NCBI GenBank assembly: GCA_949317995.1
Contig: OX439052.1
Span: 39,558,432 to 39,622,431, forward strand
Direction of reading: 5' to 3'
DNA: 64,000 bases
Source: Acholoe squamosa
Taxonomy: Eukaryota > Annelida > Polychaeta > Phyllodocida > Polynoidae
A program made the position numbers and the translations under genes. Of the stretch, positions 43,570 through 56,246 are shown piece after piece (position 1 is the stretch's first letter; each line of letters begins with the position of its first letter). Below the pieces are notes generated by a model, which was given only the letters and a program-made list of their open reading frames with translations, was not told where the DNA came from and did no database searches.

Positions 43570-45127
43570 GGCATCCAGTTTCTCCGGATCGGTTTTAATC
43601 CCTTCGTTCGAGATTATTCATCCCAAGTAATCTCTTAAAAAGATCACATTTCTTGGGCTTCAGCTTTAATCCATTAGCTATGATCCTTTCGAGAACCATA
43701 CCTAAATTTTCCAAGCATTCCTCGTATATCTTCCCAAAGATCTAGATAGACGAGACATTTCTTCCATAATAGGTCACTTAATAAAGTTTCCATCATGGCT
43801 TCAAATGTCGCCGGTGCATTGCACAATCCAAAGGGCATCACATTATATTGGAATAACCCAATATGACTGGAAAAGACCGTCTTCTCCATGTCTTTCGGAT
43901 GCATACCCACTTGCCAGTACCCGAGCAATACCATTGCTTACCTCCAAGGGAGTCTATAGTCTCATCAATCCGTGGTAAGGGATATGAATTCTTCTTGGTC
44001 ATACCATTCAATTTCCGGTAATCTAGGCAAAAACGGATGGTACCATCTTTCTTAGTCACCATGCACACAGGGCTAGACCAAGGACTGGTTGATGGAATTA
44101 TTACATCCTGTTCAAGCATTTTAGCTATCTCCTCCTCAGCTACCCTTTTCTTGGCTAGTGGGAGTCTTCTATAAGGAATCTTAAAAGGTTCATTCTCACC
44201 AGTGTCAATCGTATGCAGTACCTTATTGTTAAGCCTCAATTGTTCACTTGGTGCTGCAAAAGCTTTACGGTACTTGTCTAGCAAGTCAGTTAGAGCTTCA
44301 CGTTGTTCATCATTTTCGACATGGCTTTTGGCTATTAGAATATCTAATTCTGGATTCCTTTCGGATGAGGAAGGGACTCCGGGCGCCAAAGCATGTTCAC
44401 AGCCTTCTACCATTTCAGAGAGGACAACCGACCCTAGGTTCGTATCCTTCTGGACGTAGACAGTCTTATTACCAGTATTGGATATAGGAACCACTGTCCA
44501 AGCAGCGTTAGCTACTAGAACATCTGCGGATTCCAATCCGATACTTGACAACATTGGCATATCTGGCTCTATAACTCCAGTTTTTCCTGAAAACTCTCTG
44601 TCCGCTCGACATAAGACATCACAGGCGGTGCCTGGTGGTATCTTAAGAGTCTGGGCTACACTGGCTACACTGCTCACTTGTCTAAGTACACATTGTACTT
44701 CGAGATGGTACGGGTCTCTAACCTCCAATATTCCCCTCTGGGAATCTAACCTTGCTCCATATAATGCAGCAAAATCCAGACCAAGTATACCATCATCCGC
44801 GATGTTCGCCACAGTAGGAGTAAGGATGAAATCCTTATCCTCCTGTAGACTGAACCTCATACATGTTCTACCGAACGTTTGCATCGTGCTACCGTCAGCC
44901 GTACGAGCATTTCCTTCTGTTATGAAAGTTTCCTGATTCGTATGCAAAAGATCATAGAATCTCTTAGCAATACAGGAGTGGCTAGCACCCGTGTCGACAA
45001 GAAACTCAGCAGATCTACCACTCACAGATACAACTGTGTACCACCTCCTACCTTTCAAGTAGGTAGGACAACTTGCGTACTTAGCAAGTTCCGTCTTAGC
45101 GCCGAGGTCAAATCCACATCCCTTCAT
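43570..45127 (-). pseudogene. Element B protease and RT
   Basis: Protease: [13 protein letters not shown] with the catalytic DTGA at residue about 45. [40 protein letters not shown], then in a second frame (43,674-43,934) [20 protein letters not shown] and [15 protein letters not shown]. At the active site the text is CLVYLDLWEDI. A small deletion removed the second Asp of YLDD and shifted the frame, so RT is inactive. Frame breaks near 43,930 and 43,745. Confidence 0.9.
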
Positions 45128-45136
45128 AAATTCGAG

Positions 45137-45388
45137 TCAGGAATGACCCGGGGGAAGCTGGGCACACCCCACCCTGGCCAACCCATTGGTCACTTCCACT
45201 TGACTGATATCGGGTTTCCCCTCTGTGTTCTTCTGCCGGTTCTTGACACCTGGTGTACTATCAGTCTCCCCAGCCTCATGAGTAAGGAACTGATCAGGTC
45301 CCTTAGCTTCACTGCTGGGCGAAATCGCTAGAGGATTCTCACCAGCACTGCAAGCGGCGATAGGCTGGCAGTCATGGCAATCACTCAC
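45137..45388 (-). pseudogene. Element B gag-protease linker
   Basis: 83 residues without a known domain, acidic and Pro/Ser-rich (AGETDSTPGVKNRQKNTEGK). Position between zinc knuckle and protease only. Confidence 0.4.
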
Positions 45389-45426
45389 TCGGGGGGTTAT
45401 CCGGTTGCCATCATGGACACCCCCAC

Positions 45427-45693
45427 TCAGTTTTCCTTCTTCACTGAGTCCTCCTTACCCTGATTGTTCCGGTAACGAGCATTTCTATAAACTGGCTTAT
45501 CTGCCTCACACTCGGCAGCATAATGTCCAGTTTCCTGACATCGGAAGCACGTCACTACACTCATATCGAGCCTAGGCCTTCTAAGATTCTCAGTGATCTT
45601 CTTTACCAAGTTGGTAACCAGGTCCTCTGATAAAGACGGACCGGTGTTCGGTTTGGTATCGGGTTGAGTCACAGGAGGTTTGGTGGTAATCAC
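45427..45693 (-). pseudogene. Element B nucleocapsid zinc knuckle
   Basis: CFRCQETGHYAAEC is a perfect C-x2-C-x4-H-x4-C retroviral knuckle, flanked by basic residues. It binds genomic RNA for packaging. In the next frame relative to capsid. Confidence 0.92.
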
Positions 45694-45705
45694 TTTCTCC
45701 TTGAC

Positions 45706-46393
45706 CTAACCCATTTTCTTTCCCCAGTTCCGGTTGTACCGGGGGTTCCCTTGACCAATGGCCCCAACGTTTTCATCATCGTCAGGTTCCCCTGATTCGG
45801 ATGAATCGGTTTCGGGTATCCCATCCAGAATTATCATTGCTGACATCCATTGAGGTACCTTCCCGGCAAAGATCCGGGCCTTACGATCATAATGATCTAA
45901 GGACTGGAAACAATCTGTCAAAGAGGCATCATTCTTCCAAGCTTCACAGGCCACTGTCCTGTGTTCCTGATTCCGCAATCCTTCGATGAATTGTTTAAAC
46001 ATTTCATCTAGGAAGCATTCATCATCTAATCTCCATTGAGGTCTGGCTTTATGTAACAGTCGTTGACATTCTAAGCCGAAAACTTTGGCAGATTCCTTAG
46101 GTTTCTGCGTTCTTTTAGTGAACGTCAGCCAAGGATCTCCCCCAACTATATTTCCATATAAATATAAAGCAATCTCTATGAGTTCATCATATTTCATATG
46201 GGCTGAGAGTCCTACAATTTGGGAATCTCTCCATTGTTCCATGGTTCTTTTACCGTCGCCCTCCTTTAACCAGAATACTTACCCCATCCATTGCAGTTAA
46301 AGACATCTGCGCAGCCTTGATACTCCTCCTTCCAAGGATTCTTGGCATTAAAGGGAGTAGGTATCTTAGCTACCCTACGAGCGGGATTCGTGG
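45706..46393 (-). pseudogene. Element B gag capsid part
   Basis: Helical capsid-like region: DELIEIALYLYGNIVGGDPW, KESAKVFGLECQRLLHKARP, CFLDEMFKQFIEGLRNQEHR, the pattern of Ty3/gypsy capsid C-terminal domains. Near 46,270-46,393 another frame (KIPTPFNAKNPWKEE) leads up to the insertion site of element C, where coding stops at ATCC. Confidence 0.75.
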
Positions 46394-46397
46394 ATCC

Positions 46398-47257
46398 TGT
46401 CACATGTATATGAAACACCTTCAAGACCCACACTCAGTGCTGTCTGCATCCCGCATACCGGGTGGCAACCGCCGCTCTGCAGACACCCATCTGCCACTAA
46501 GCAGCCTAACAATAGTGTCTCTAATGCCAGTCTGTACTGGAGATGTGGGATGGCTGTATAAGGCCTAGACCACAATAGGGGAAGACACACACAGACAGTG
46601 ATACCAGCCAATTACTTTCACAGTTCAAAGGATGCATCCCTTAACAATCATGTAACTCTATTGTAGTGGAGACATGACAGTTGAATGCTGGGCCTAACTT
46701 TGTCTGGGGCAATCAGCCCCAGAGTAGGGATATAAGGCCTCCAGTAGGAGGTCCATCAACACAGAACACCAAGAACCGCTCCAGAGGTAACATCTCCAGT
46801 CATCTCCTGCTACCTGCTATACCACTGCACTATGGTGAAACTATGCTAGACAGGCATTGGTTTCTATCATTAGTGGCCAGAGGGTATCTTCCTCAAGACA
46901 TCCACCAGAGGGTAAAGTTATTCATTTCTACATTATTCCTCTAAGAAGCAGGTCAGGAGCTAGGTGTGGGAACCCACCTAGAACTATGCTGGACATTGTA
47001 TTATTATTACCTCACAGGTGGAGTGGAACAGAACATTATACTTTATAAATTACTGTATTTTTACTGTATGTACAAATTACCTACATACTAACTACTGTCT
47101 GATTGATATTTCTTACATGTTGCCTAAAGCTGAATAAACCAGTGATAACTGGAAATAACACTATTTTATGAGAGCTTAATGTATTTACACTATATACCAC
47201 TAGTCATATGATATTTCTCATATGACAACTTGATCATGCACAATCTCTAGTATGACA
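46398..47257 (+). repeat. Element C 5' LTR (860 bp)
   Basis: Starts TGTCACATG, ends TAGTATGACA. Contains TATAAGG-type boxes (about 46,557 and 46,730) and AATAAA at 47,133-47,138. Confidence 0.97.
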
Positions 47258-47260
47258 AAG

Positions 47261-47275
47261 TGGTGGAGAACATCC
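47261..47275 (+). other. Element C primer binding site
   Basis: TGGTGGAGAACATCC starts three bases after the LTR. TGG matches the CCA end of a tRNA; I could not assign the tRNA. Confidence 0.6.
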
Positions 47276-47403
47276 TACTAAGATCCCAAATTACCCAAAG
47301 CTCTCATAAAAATTAAGCTGGCAATATTACTAAAATCAATCATACACACAGTAAAACCCCACTCCACCCACCCAGTGACCTTGATACCGTGTCCACAAAG
47401 GTC

Positions 47404-49041
47404 ACCAGTGAGATCTCCCACACATCAATGAGATCTCCCACACATCAGTGAGATCTCCCACACATCAATGAGATCTCCCACACATCAATGAGATCTCCCA
47501 CACATCAGTGAGATCTCCCACACATCAATGAGATCTCCCACACATCAGTGAGATCTCCCACACATCAATGAGATCTCCCACACGTCAGTGAGGTCTCCCA
47601 CATGGCAGTGAGGTCTCCCACACGTCAGTGAGGTCTCCCACACGTCAGTGAGGTCTCCCACACGTCAGTGAGGTCTCCCAAATGTCAGTGAGGTCTCCCA
47701 AACGTCAATGAGGTCTCCCACACGTCAGTGAGATCTCCCACACATTAATGAGATCTCCCACACATCAGTGAGATCTCCCCACATCAATGAGATCTCCCAC
47801 ACGACATTGAAATCTCCCACATATCAGTGAGATCTCCCACATACCAGTGAGATCTCCCACATACCAGTGAGATCTCCCACACGTCAGTGAGGTCTCCCAC
47901 ACGTCAGAGAGGTCTCCCACATGTCAGTGAGGTCTCCCACACGTCAGAGAGGTCTCCCACACGTCAGTGAGATCTCCCACACATTAATGAGATCTCCCAC
48001 ACATCAGTGAGATCTCCCCACATCAATGAGATCTCCCACACGACATTGAAATCTCCCACATATCAGTGAGATCTCCCACATACCAGTGAGATCTCCCACA
48101 TACCAGTGAGATCTCCCACACGTCAGTGAGGTCTCCCACACGTCAGAGAGGTCTCCCACATGTCAGTGAGGTCTCCCACACGTCAGAGAGGTCTCCCACA
48201 CGTCAGTGAGGTCTCCCACACGTCAGAGAGGTCTCCCACACGTCAGAGAGGTCTCCCACACATCAGAGAGGTCTCCCACACGTCAGTGAGGTCTCCCACA
48301 CGTCAGAGAGGTCTCCCACACGTCAGTGAGGTCTCCCACACGTCAGTGAGGTCTCCCACACGTCAGTGAGGTCTCCCACACGTCAGTGAGGTCTCCCAAA
48401 CGTCAGTGAGGTCTCCCACACGTCAGTGAGGTCTCCCACACGTCAGTGAGGTCTCCCACACGTCAGTGAGGTCTCCCAAATGTCAGTGAGGTCTCCCAAA
48501 CGTCAATGAGGTCTCCCACACGTCAGTGAGATCTCCCACACATTAATGAGATCTCCCACACATCAGTGAGATCTCCCCACATCAATGAGATCTCCCACAC
48601 GACATTGAAATCTCCCACATATCAGTGAGATCTCCCACATACCAGTGAGATCTCCCACATACCAGTGAGATCTCCCACACGTCAGTGAGGTCTCCCACAC
48701 GTCAGAGAGGTCTCCCACATGTCAGTGAGGTCTCCCACACGTCAGAGAGGTCTCCCACACGTCAGTGAGGTCTCCCACACGTCAGAGAGGTCTCCCACAC
48801 GTCAGAGAGGTCTCCCACACGTCAGAGAGGTCTCCCACACGTCAGTGAGGTCTCCCACACGTCAGTGAGGTCTCCCACACGTCAGTGAGGTCTCCCAAAC
48901 GTCAGTGAGGTCTCCCAAACGTCAGTGAGGTCTCCCACACGTCAGTGAGGTCTCCCACACGTCAGTGAGGTCTCCCACACGTCAGTGAGGTCTCCCACAC
49001 ATCAGTGAGGTCTCCTAAACATCAGTGAGGTCTCCCCAATG
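47404..49041 (+). repeat. 20-bp minisatellite in the element C leader, about 82 copies
   Basis: Unit TCAGTGAGGTCTCCCACACG with variants (GAGATCTCCC, ACATCAATG, GTCAGAGAGG). A block with cattaatg, a shortened ccccacatcaatg and cgacattgaaatc recurs at about 47,750, 47,990 and 48,540, showing higher-order duplication. It lies between the primer site and gag. Confidence 0.97.
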
Positions 49042-49110
49042 ACATTCTCAGTTTGATCTCCAACATGTCAGTGATACCTACAACACACCAGTGATCCCAC
49101 ACCTTCCACC

Positions 49111-50722
49111 ATGGCCGACACTAAAGAAGGTCCTCAACCCAATCAGGCAGCTGAAAAGATAAGGGCCTACGAAAAGACCATCCAAGATGCAGTTACTGCC
49201 CTAGAAGCAAACAAAGCCCAACATGATGCTCATGCCCTTGCCTCAAAGGAAAGGGAGAGGATCCTCAGTCAACAATTAGATGACCATCTGAAGGCCCTAG
49301 AACAGGCACAACAACAGATATCAGATCTCATGAAGCTGGTATCAACTCAGACCTCACAGCCTCCCACACCCACCACAACACCTATTGTCACACCATCTGC
49401 CTCTGGATCCAAGGAGGATGTCATGATCTCCATGATGTCCAACATGACCAGGATCCTAGACAGACAACAACACGACGACAGGAAGATCAGGCAACACGAG
49501 GTAACCAAACCCAAAACTTTTTCTCACCCATCACCACTCATGTCAACAGCACTATTTATTGATCACAAATTCCCAGAGTATCTGAAGGACAGGTACAAAT
49601 TAACAGACAGTGACACCATGGTAACATATTTACCCAAGTACCTTGAAGGACAAGCATTGGCTTGGTTTGAAACCTTCAAGGAAAGTGCCACACCTGATAA
49701 GTTGACATGGTCCAATGTAGTAAAAAGAGTATTTTGCTACTCAAGACAATATTATCTCCAGAACTGCACTCCGTGCACAAGAGATGGATGAACCTGTATC
49801 TGATTATGCAATGTATCTCAGAAAAGCATGTAATGCCCAATGCCTAAAGGACGACAGCTTATTTAAAACATTCACCCAAGGCATGAGGCCCTGGATCTCT
49901 GTAGCTCTTGAAAACAAGAAAATAGACTCTTTTAACCAAGCCCTAGACCTAGCCTTAGAGGTTGAGATCCAAGAAAGATCTAGGAAAACAAGGGATGCAG
50001 AGTCTAACCCAAAGTCTACTAAGAAAAAGGTCCAGGAAATCACCACTAGTTCAGATGAAGATGTTAACCTAATGTCTAGTGCCCATGTAAGGCAACAGGA
50101 AGCTAAGGCTACATCCAAAGACCCTACCGGTAGATATAGAGGAAATAACTATGACCCCAACTACCGCTCCAGTAGAGGTAGAGGTAGAGGGGGCAACAGC
50201 AACAACCGGGGGGGTCACAACAGTAGAAAAGACAACAGCTCTTCCAACTCCAACAATGGTAACTCTTCATACAGTGATAGGAGAGACAGAACCCCAAGTA
50301 ATGGCAGATCCTATAATAATCAGGGATCCAACAGTAGGAGCCATAGTCCACATAGGAACTACAACTCTGGATCCTACAACAACAATGGTTCCTACAACAA
50401 CAGCCAGGGTTCAAACAACTCTGGATCCTATAATCAAGGATCCAACAGTAGAAGCCATAGTCCACATAGGAACTACAACAGTGGATCCTACAACAACAAT
50501 GGTGCCTACAACAACCAGAGATCCAACAACTCTGGTCAATACAGCAACTCTGGTCAATATAACCAGGGTTCCAACTCACGCCAGGAGGATTACAAACCTG
50601 ACAGAAGAGGTTACCAGGGGAACCAACACAGTAACCCCCAAATACCACCTCATGTAATGGATCAAATCTCCAAGCTCCTGGTGGCAAGCATCTCAACCGC
50701 CCCACAGAACCAGGAAAACTAG
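49111..50722 (+). pseudogene. Element C gag
   Basis: Starts at ATG (MADTKEGPQPNQAAEKIRAY). N-terminal coiled coil, Thr/Pro linker, capsid-like helices (YLPKYLEGQALAWFETFKES), then a long Arg/Gly and Asn/Ser/Gly/Tyr-rich tail (RGRGRGGNSNNRGGHN) in place of zinc knuckles. A one-base shift at the T-run 49,732-49,735 splits it into 49,111-49,791 and a second frame to 50,722. The tail has two near-identical repeats containing SNSRSHSPHRNYNSGSYNN. RNA binding through RG-rich sequence is inferred. Confidence 0.85.
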
Positions 50723-53619
50723 GATGTCACAGTGCCGATGGGCCAGTGCACTGTGACACCCCAAAAACAAACAATCAATCAGGATTAACAAGGATCCAAC
50801 CAGAGACAATTGCTAGTGCCAATCTACCATCTAACAGACAGAGACGTCCATCAATGATACACATCACCCCACCAGATTCATCATCAAAGGATACAGGTGA
50901 GAGTACCAAGCTTTCTATTGTACTTCTTCAAAATGGCTGTATCAATGCAAATCTATATGATGTTTCAGATGTACAATGTTTGGTTGACACAGGTGCTACT
51001 ATCACCTGTGTCAGACAATCATTCCTCATGGACCTCCAAAAGAGATTCCATATCCAACTGAGGAAATCTAAAATCAACATCCACTTGGCAGATGGATCGG
51101 TGTGTCATGTTAGACATTCAGCTATGCTGAACTTTAGAATCCAAGGTGTCAGATTCCAATACCAATTCGCTGTAATACCCAACCTCACACAGCCCGTGGT
51201 ACTCGGCACAGATTTCTTAAGCACTACAAAATCTCAAATTGAATTTAATGTTGATCCTGAACAAATTCTCAAACCCATTAGGGCAGTGAGGGATTTTACC
51301 ATCCCTCCATTCTCTGAACTTGCAGTATTGGGTAAAATTACTTCTACTCAATCACTGCAAGGGAAAACTGGAGTAGTAGATAACCTCCAAAGAAATAACA
51401 ATGCCCCATATCTAGTTCAAAGGGCAGCAGTAACCCCCAGGGAAAATAACAAACATCCCCTAGTGTTACTCAACACCAGCAGGTGCCCAAATAAAATCCA
51501 AAAGGGTGCCATCATAGCTCTATTTCAGGAAGTCAAGGAATCTGATTTAGAAAAACCTCAACAGGTGTCAGACACTACCCCACACACTGATCAATCCATC
51601 TCAGCCATACGGCCTGAGGATGTAACTCAATTCAGTGACACAGACTCAGACTGTGAGTCCACATATGCTGACCCTGAACCCAACTCAATCAGACTCTCTG
51701 AAATAGCTGCTATACATAGTGAGGCACATGACCTCGAGCCAGAATTGGAAGAGAATGTTCCACCAAAATCTGTGCTCACATCCAAAGATCAGCATGATAG
51801 ATTAGAATCACTGCTGACCAAGTATGATGATATATTTGTAGGAAAAGATGGAGACATTGGTGCCACACACCTGTATACCCACTCAATACATGTAAAACCT
51901 GAGGCAGTACCATATCATTTCCTACCATATAGACAAACACCAGAAAAACAGGCCGCAATAGGGGAAGAGTGTGAAAGGCTAGTACAACAGGGCATTCTGA
52001 GAGAATGTGCTGAGGGCCCCTGGGCTTCCAGATCCTTTTTAGTACAAAAATCATCGGGAGGCCATAGGCTCGTCACAGATTTTCGTTATCTGAACCAGAA
52101 CACGATAAATCAAGCCTTATCTACACCCCGAGCCGATGACACTCTAGACATGATAGGGTCACTCAGACCAAGAGTATTCAGTAAGCTAGATGCCCAACAG
52201 GGATTTTTTCAAATTCCTATAAGACAGGAGGACCAGCATAAAACCGCATTCATAGCAAATGACAAAAAATATGTCTACGAAAGGATGCCAATGGGTTTAG
52301 CGACCGCACCTGCAGGATTCTGCCATCTAGTCACATTAATTCTGAAAAAACTCAAATACAAATGTGCCCTACCATACCTAGATGACATATTGGTATTATC
52401 ACCATCAATCGAACAACACTTCCACGACCTGGAAGATGTGTTCAACAGCTTAAGAGTTGGTAAACTCAAACTGAAGAAATCAAAATGTGAATACTTCATA
52501 GACAGAATAGACTTCTTGGGAATGAGAGTCACACCCAAGGGACTGCAACCATCTCCCACAAAGGTGGAATCAATCAAGACCTTCCCAACACCAAAATCAG
52601 TCAAAAATGTCAGATCCTTCACAGGCCTATGCCAATACTTCAAAAAGTTTATCAAAGGTTATGCCCAAATTGCTAGACCATTGTATGATCTACAGACACA
52701 TCTCAAAGCATTTGTCTGGACAGAGGTTGCAGATAATGCTTTCAAAACATTAAAGCATGCCCTCTGTACCAATGCTCTTCTCAGATATCCAAACTATGAG
52801 AAAGAGTTCAGTTTGGCAACTGATGCTTCCAATGTGAGTTTAGGAGCTGTACTCTCACAGAGAGATAATGAAGGAGTGCTCAGACCAATAGCCTTTGCAG
52901 GTAGAACCCTCTCCAAACATGAGAGAAATTACAATACCACAGAGAGAGAACTACTGGGAGTAGTGTATGGAGTATTACACTTCAGACACTATCTAGAGAC
53001 TAGACACTTCCAATTATACACAGACCATGCAGCCTTAATCCCACTATTAACCAATACAGGACTCACACATAGATGGGCCAGATGGGCTCTAGACATACAG
53101 CAATTTTCATTCACCATCCAACACGTGAAAGGTGATGATAACACACCACCAGATGCTATGTCTAGAAGAGAATACCCAGACTCTGGACCCATGACTAACC
53201 CTCCACCCCCACCAAGGAGAGTTAGAGCAGCCAGTAGAACCAAGTTTGCAAAAGTAACAAAGAAAGTACCATTCAAAAGGGATGATCCACCCAACACCAT
53301 TGAAAGGCCAGAGACACCCATTAAGGGTATCTTGAAGCAATCTACACACTATGTGTTTTGCCATTGTGAGAGAGAATACTCACAACTCTTTCCAGATAAT
53401 GACTTCGAGCCTATCGAATTCTCATCACTCAATCAGATGCTGAAGGCAACTCCTAAGGAGCCACCCTTCACCCCACCTGACTCAGATGATGAAGATTCAG
53501 AAGACACACTATATGCTATTACTCAAGCAACTTCCAAATCAGTCAGATTCTTTGAATCAATGCAGGGAGAGGAAACATCAAACCATTTGTGTCCTATGAC
53601 CAATCACAAACTATTCTAA
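50602..53619 (+). CDS. Element C pol: protease, RT, RNase H
   Basis: Open frame from 50,602, overlapping the end of gag by about 120 bases in the -1 frame, so pol is probably made by -1 frameshifting near GGAAAAC just before the gag stop at 50,720. Counting from 50,746: protease CLVDTGATITCV (catalytic Asp about residue 81), RT FRYLNQNTI, MPMGLATAPAGFCHL and PYLDDILVLSP (Asp pair about 546-547), RNase H SLATDASNVSLGAVLSQ (Asp about 693), then a Pro/acidic linker. The motifs are intact; no stop interrupts the frame. The integrase continues in another frame. Confidence 0.93.
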
Positions 53620-55422
53620 ATGAGAAAAAGGTCACAGGAAACAAACCTACCAAAACCCCACCTGCCAGGAAAAATGTCACAAAAGACACTGCATCTACTA
53701 GGTCAAAGAACTCCGAGACAAAGAAGAATGACAAAAAGCAAATTGTGCCTTTAAAGAAAAAGGTTGCCACTCCCACCAAGGCGAGAATAGGCCCTCCAAA
53801 GGAGCCTACACACCAAAACAAGAGTGACACACCCCAACAAAAGGCACAAGATAAGCCAATAGTCGATGAAAAAGAAAAAGAAAGAGACAGAATAAAACAA
53901 CATGTGCTAGATATAAATCAATTACTGGATCAGATTCCCGACACATCCATCTCAGGTACAAACCTTGGCTTGGAACAAAGGAAGGACAAGGACCTATTGC
54001 CCCTCATACAATATCTTGAGGATGGGACCTTGCCTGCACCAAAAGCACAAGGAAATAGAATCATCAACCAAGGCCAGACATATACCTTGGTAAATGGTAC
54101 ATTAGTCCATATATGCCCCATAAATTGGAGAAAAACCAATACTGTACCACTTCAAATTGTTATACCACAGCAATGGGTAACAAGTACACTACAGTATTTC
54201 CATGACTCACCTACTGGCGGCCATCTTGGTTCAAGTAGGATGCTGTCAGCACTCCGACCTAGGGTATATTGGAAGTCTATGCTAGCAGACACAACAAAAT
54301 ATGTTTCCACCTGCCACACATGCCTCACAGCAAAAAGGCAAGTACACTCACACAAAACACCAATGACAGTGAGAGAGTACATGGCTTCACCAATGAAGTT
54401 CCTAAACCTCGACGCGGTGGGACCACTTCCCACAACTGCCAGGGGGAAACAAACATATACAGGTCTGCATAGATTATGCTACCAGATATGCAACAGCTTG
54501 GGCTACTACTGACTTAAAAGCTGAAACAACAGCAGCAGAGTTCTACAAGAATATAATTTGTCATCATGGAACACCAGCCACTCTTCAAACAGACAATGGA
54601 ACATGTTATACAGGTGCAAAGTTCACAAAGTTAACTAAACACCTCAAGATCAAACATAAATTCTCCTCACCATACAGGCCACAATCAAATGGGCTTGTAG
54701 AGAGATTCAATGCTAGCATCGGCACAGCGCTCAGAGCATTCTGCTCAAAGCACCAAAACAATTGGGATTCATTTATTGAACCCATAACCTTTGCATTAAA
54801 CAACACTGAATCCCAAACCACAGGATTCACCCCTTTCTTCCTACTCCATGGAAGAAACCCAGCCACTCCAATGGACTTAGGGCTGGGAATACAGGAAGAC
54901 ATATCCACCATAGCAGACCATGTAGCTAACATGATAACAAATCAAGATACCTCTAGGAGGAAAGCTATAGAAAGGGTCGCCAAGCTACAAAAGAAAAGAA
55001 AGGATAGATATGATAAGAAACTTACACCACAGGAAATCAAGATCACCGACATGGTGTACCTAAACATACCAAGAATCCTGACCAACACAGAGTGTAAGAA
55101 GCTTCAACCCCTTTTTATGGGACCATATGTTGTAGTAGATAGACCTAGTTTGACAAGTGCCAAACTCAAAAACTTGGACACCAATCTATTGGTGGCCAGA
55201 CCGGTGCACATAGACAGACTGAAAAAGGTTGTGGCTGTCAGGAACAATGAATTTGCACACAGGCTTATTCCACATGAAGCCAAATACTACAACAAAATTG
55301 TAAGGAACAAAAATGATATCACCCTTACAAGAGAAACCACAGGTATAGGCCCTATCAAGCCTAGGCCTGCACACCACATACTAAGAAAAACATCTAGGTG
55401 TGGTGCAGTTTCAAGAAATTAG
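53589..55422 (+). pseudogene. Element C integrase with basic linker
   Basis: Begins with a Lys-rich linker (KKNDKKQIVPLKKKVATPTK), then the HHCC zinc site (FHDSPTGGHLG ... CHTCLTAK). Core triad codons: Asp at 54,411, Asp at 54,592 (TDNG), Glu at 54,700, i.e. D,D-35-E. The C-terminal part has FMGPYVVVDRP (GPY/F module). A single-base shift at the G-run 54,442-54,446 breaks the frame between the first and second Asp. The frame also differs from pol upstream (53,589-53,619 overlap), so another shift is needed there. Confidence 0.9.
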
Positions 55423-56228
55423 AAACATATTGAGATACCTAAAAGAACATAAGATTTTCAAAATTTATTACAAATTCTCCTCATCCACACATAGGCATGT
55501 GTGACTGATAATGAATTACTTATATATATATAAAGCCAATCAAATTTGTAAACATCAGTAGGTATTGCCACTGAATGGTCAAAGACTGGGACCCTCCAAG
55601 TAAAGCAGACATGAAGTCTAAGAAGAGTAAGGGTGACACAATGGAGTGTCTAAAGCCTAATCCCCACATGAAAGAGCGCGCTATGCCAACATAGCAGTCT
55701 ATAGAGATCAATTGACCTTATAAGCTACCCTCAGACAACTGTCTAGACAGTCATGAATGGCTGTCCTGGATGACAGGAGGAGCTAATTACCAGTACACAG
55801 ACTACACAATAGACCCCCACAGTTGCAGACACTGGAGATCAATGCATGGACTCCAGAGAAACAATACCAGGCCCACAATGGATGTGGGTAGGGTAGGCTA
55901 CATAAGAAGCACTGTGGACCATAGCCCACCATCAGTCTTCATCCAGCTGCAGTCTGGAACACAAGTCTACAGGACCCCACTTGGGAATTAGCCAGCCCAC
56001 TTCTCCATTAGGAGAGACTGCACTAGGATAAAGAACACACCTACTTCACCTTCAACCTGACCTTACCATCTATTGGTCAATCTCTATAGACTCACCGGAC
56101 ATATTGCCAAGACAGCTCAATCTTGCAAAGGTACAGTTTGAACCACTTCATTTAAAGTGTTACACCATGCACTTAGACTTTACCAGCACCAAATTACTAC
56201 AAATTTGACAAGACTTTAAACAGCAAAC
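55423..56228 (+). other. Element C spacer between integrase and env
   Basis: About 800 bases, no domain. TATATATATATAAAG at about 55,520 could be a promoter-like box. Env of related elements is made from a spliced RNA; I could not place the acceptor. Confidence 0.5.
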
Positions 56229-56246
56229 TTGCTTTACACAAGCACC

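Noticed and set aside
47404-49041. Regular short repeats resembling a CRISPR array
   Set aside because: The 20-bp units are contiguous with no spacers and sit in a eukaryotic LTR element leader.
50124-50705. Cys/Tyr-rich minus-strand frame opposite gag of element C
   Set aside because: It is the antisense of the Asn/Ser/Gly-rich gag tail.
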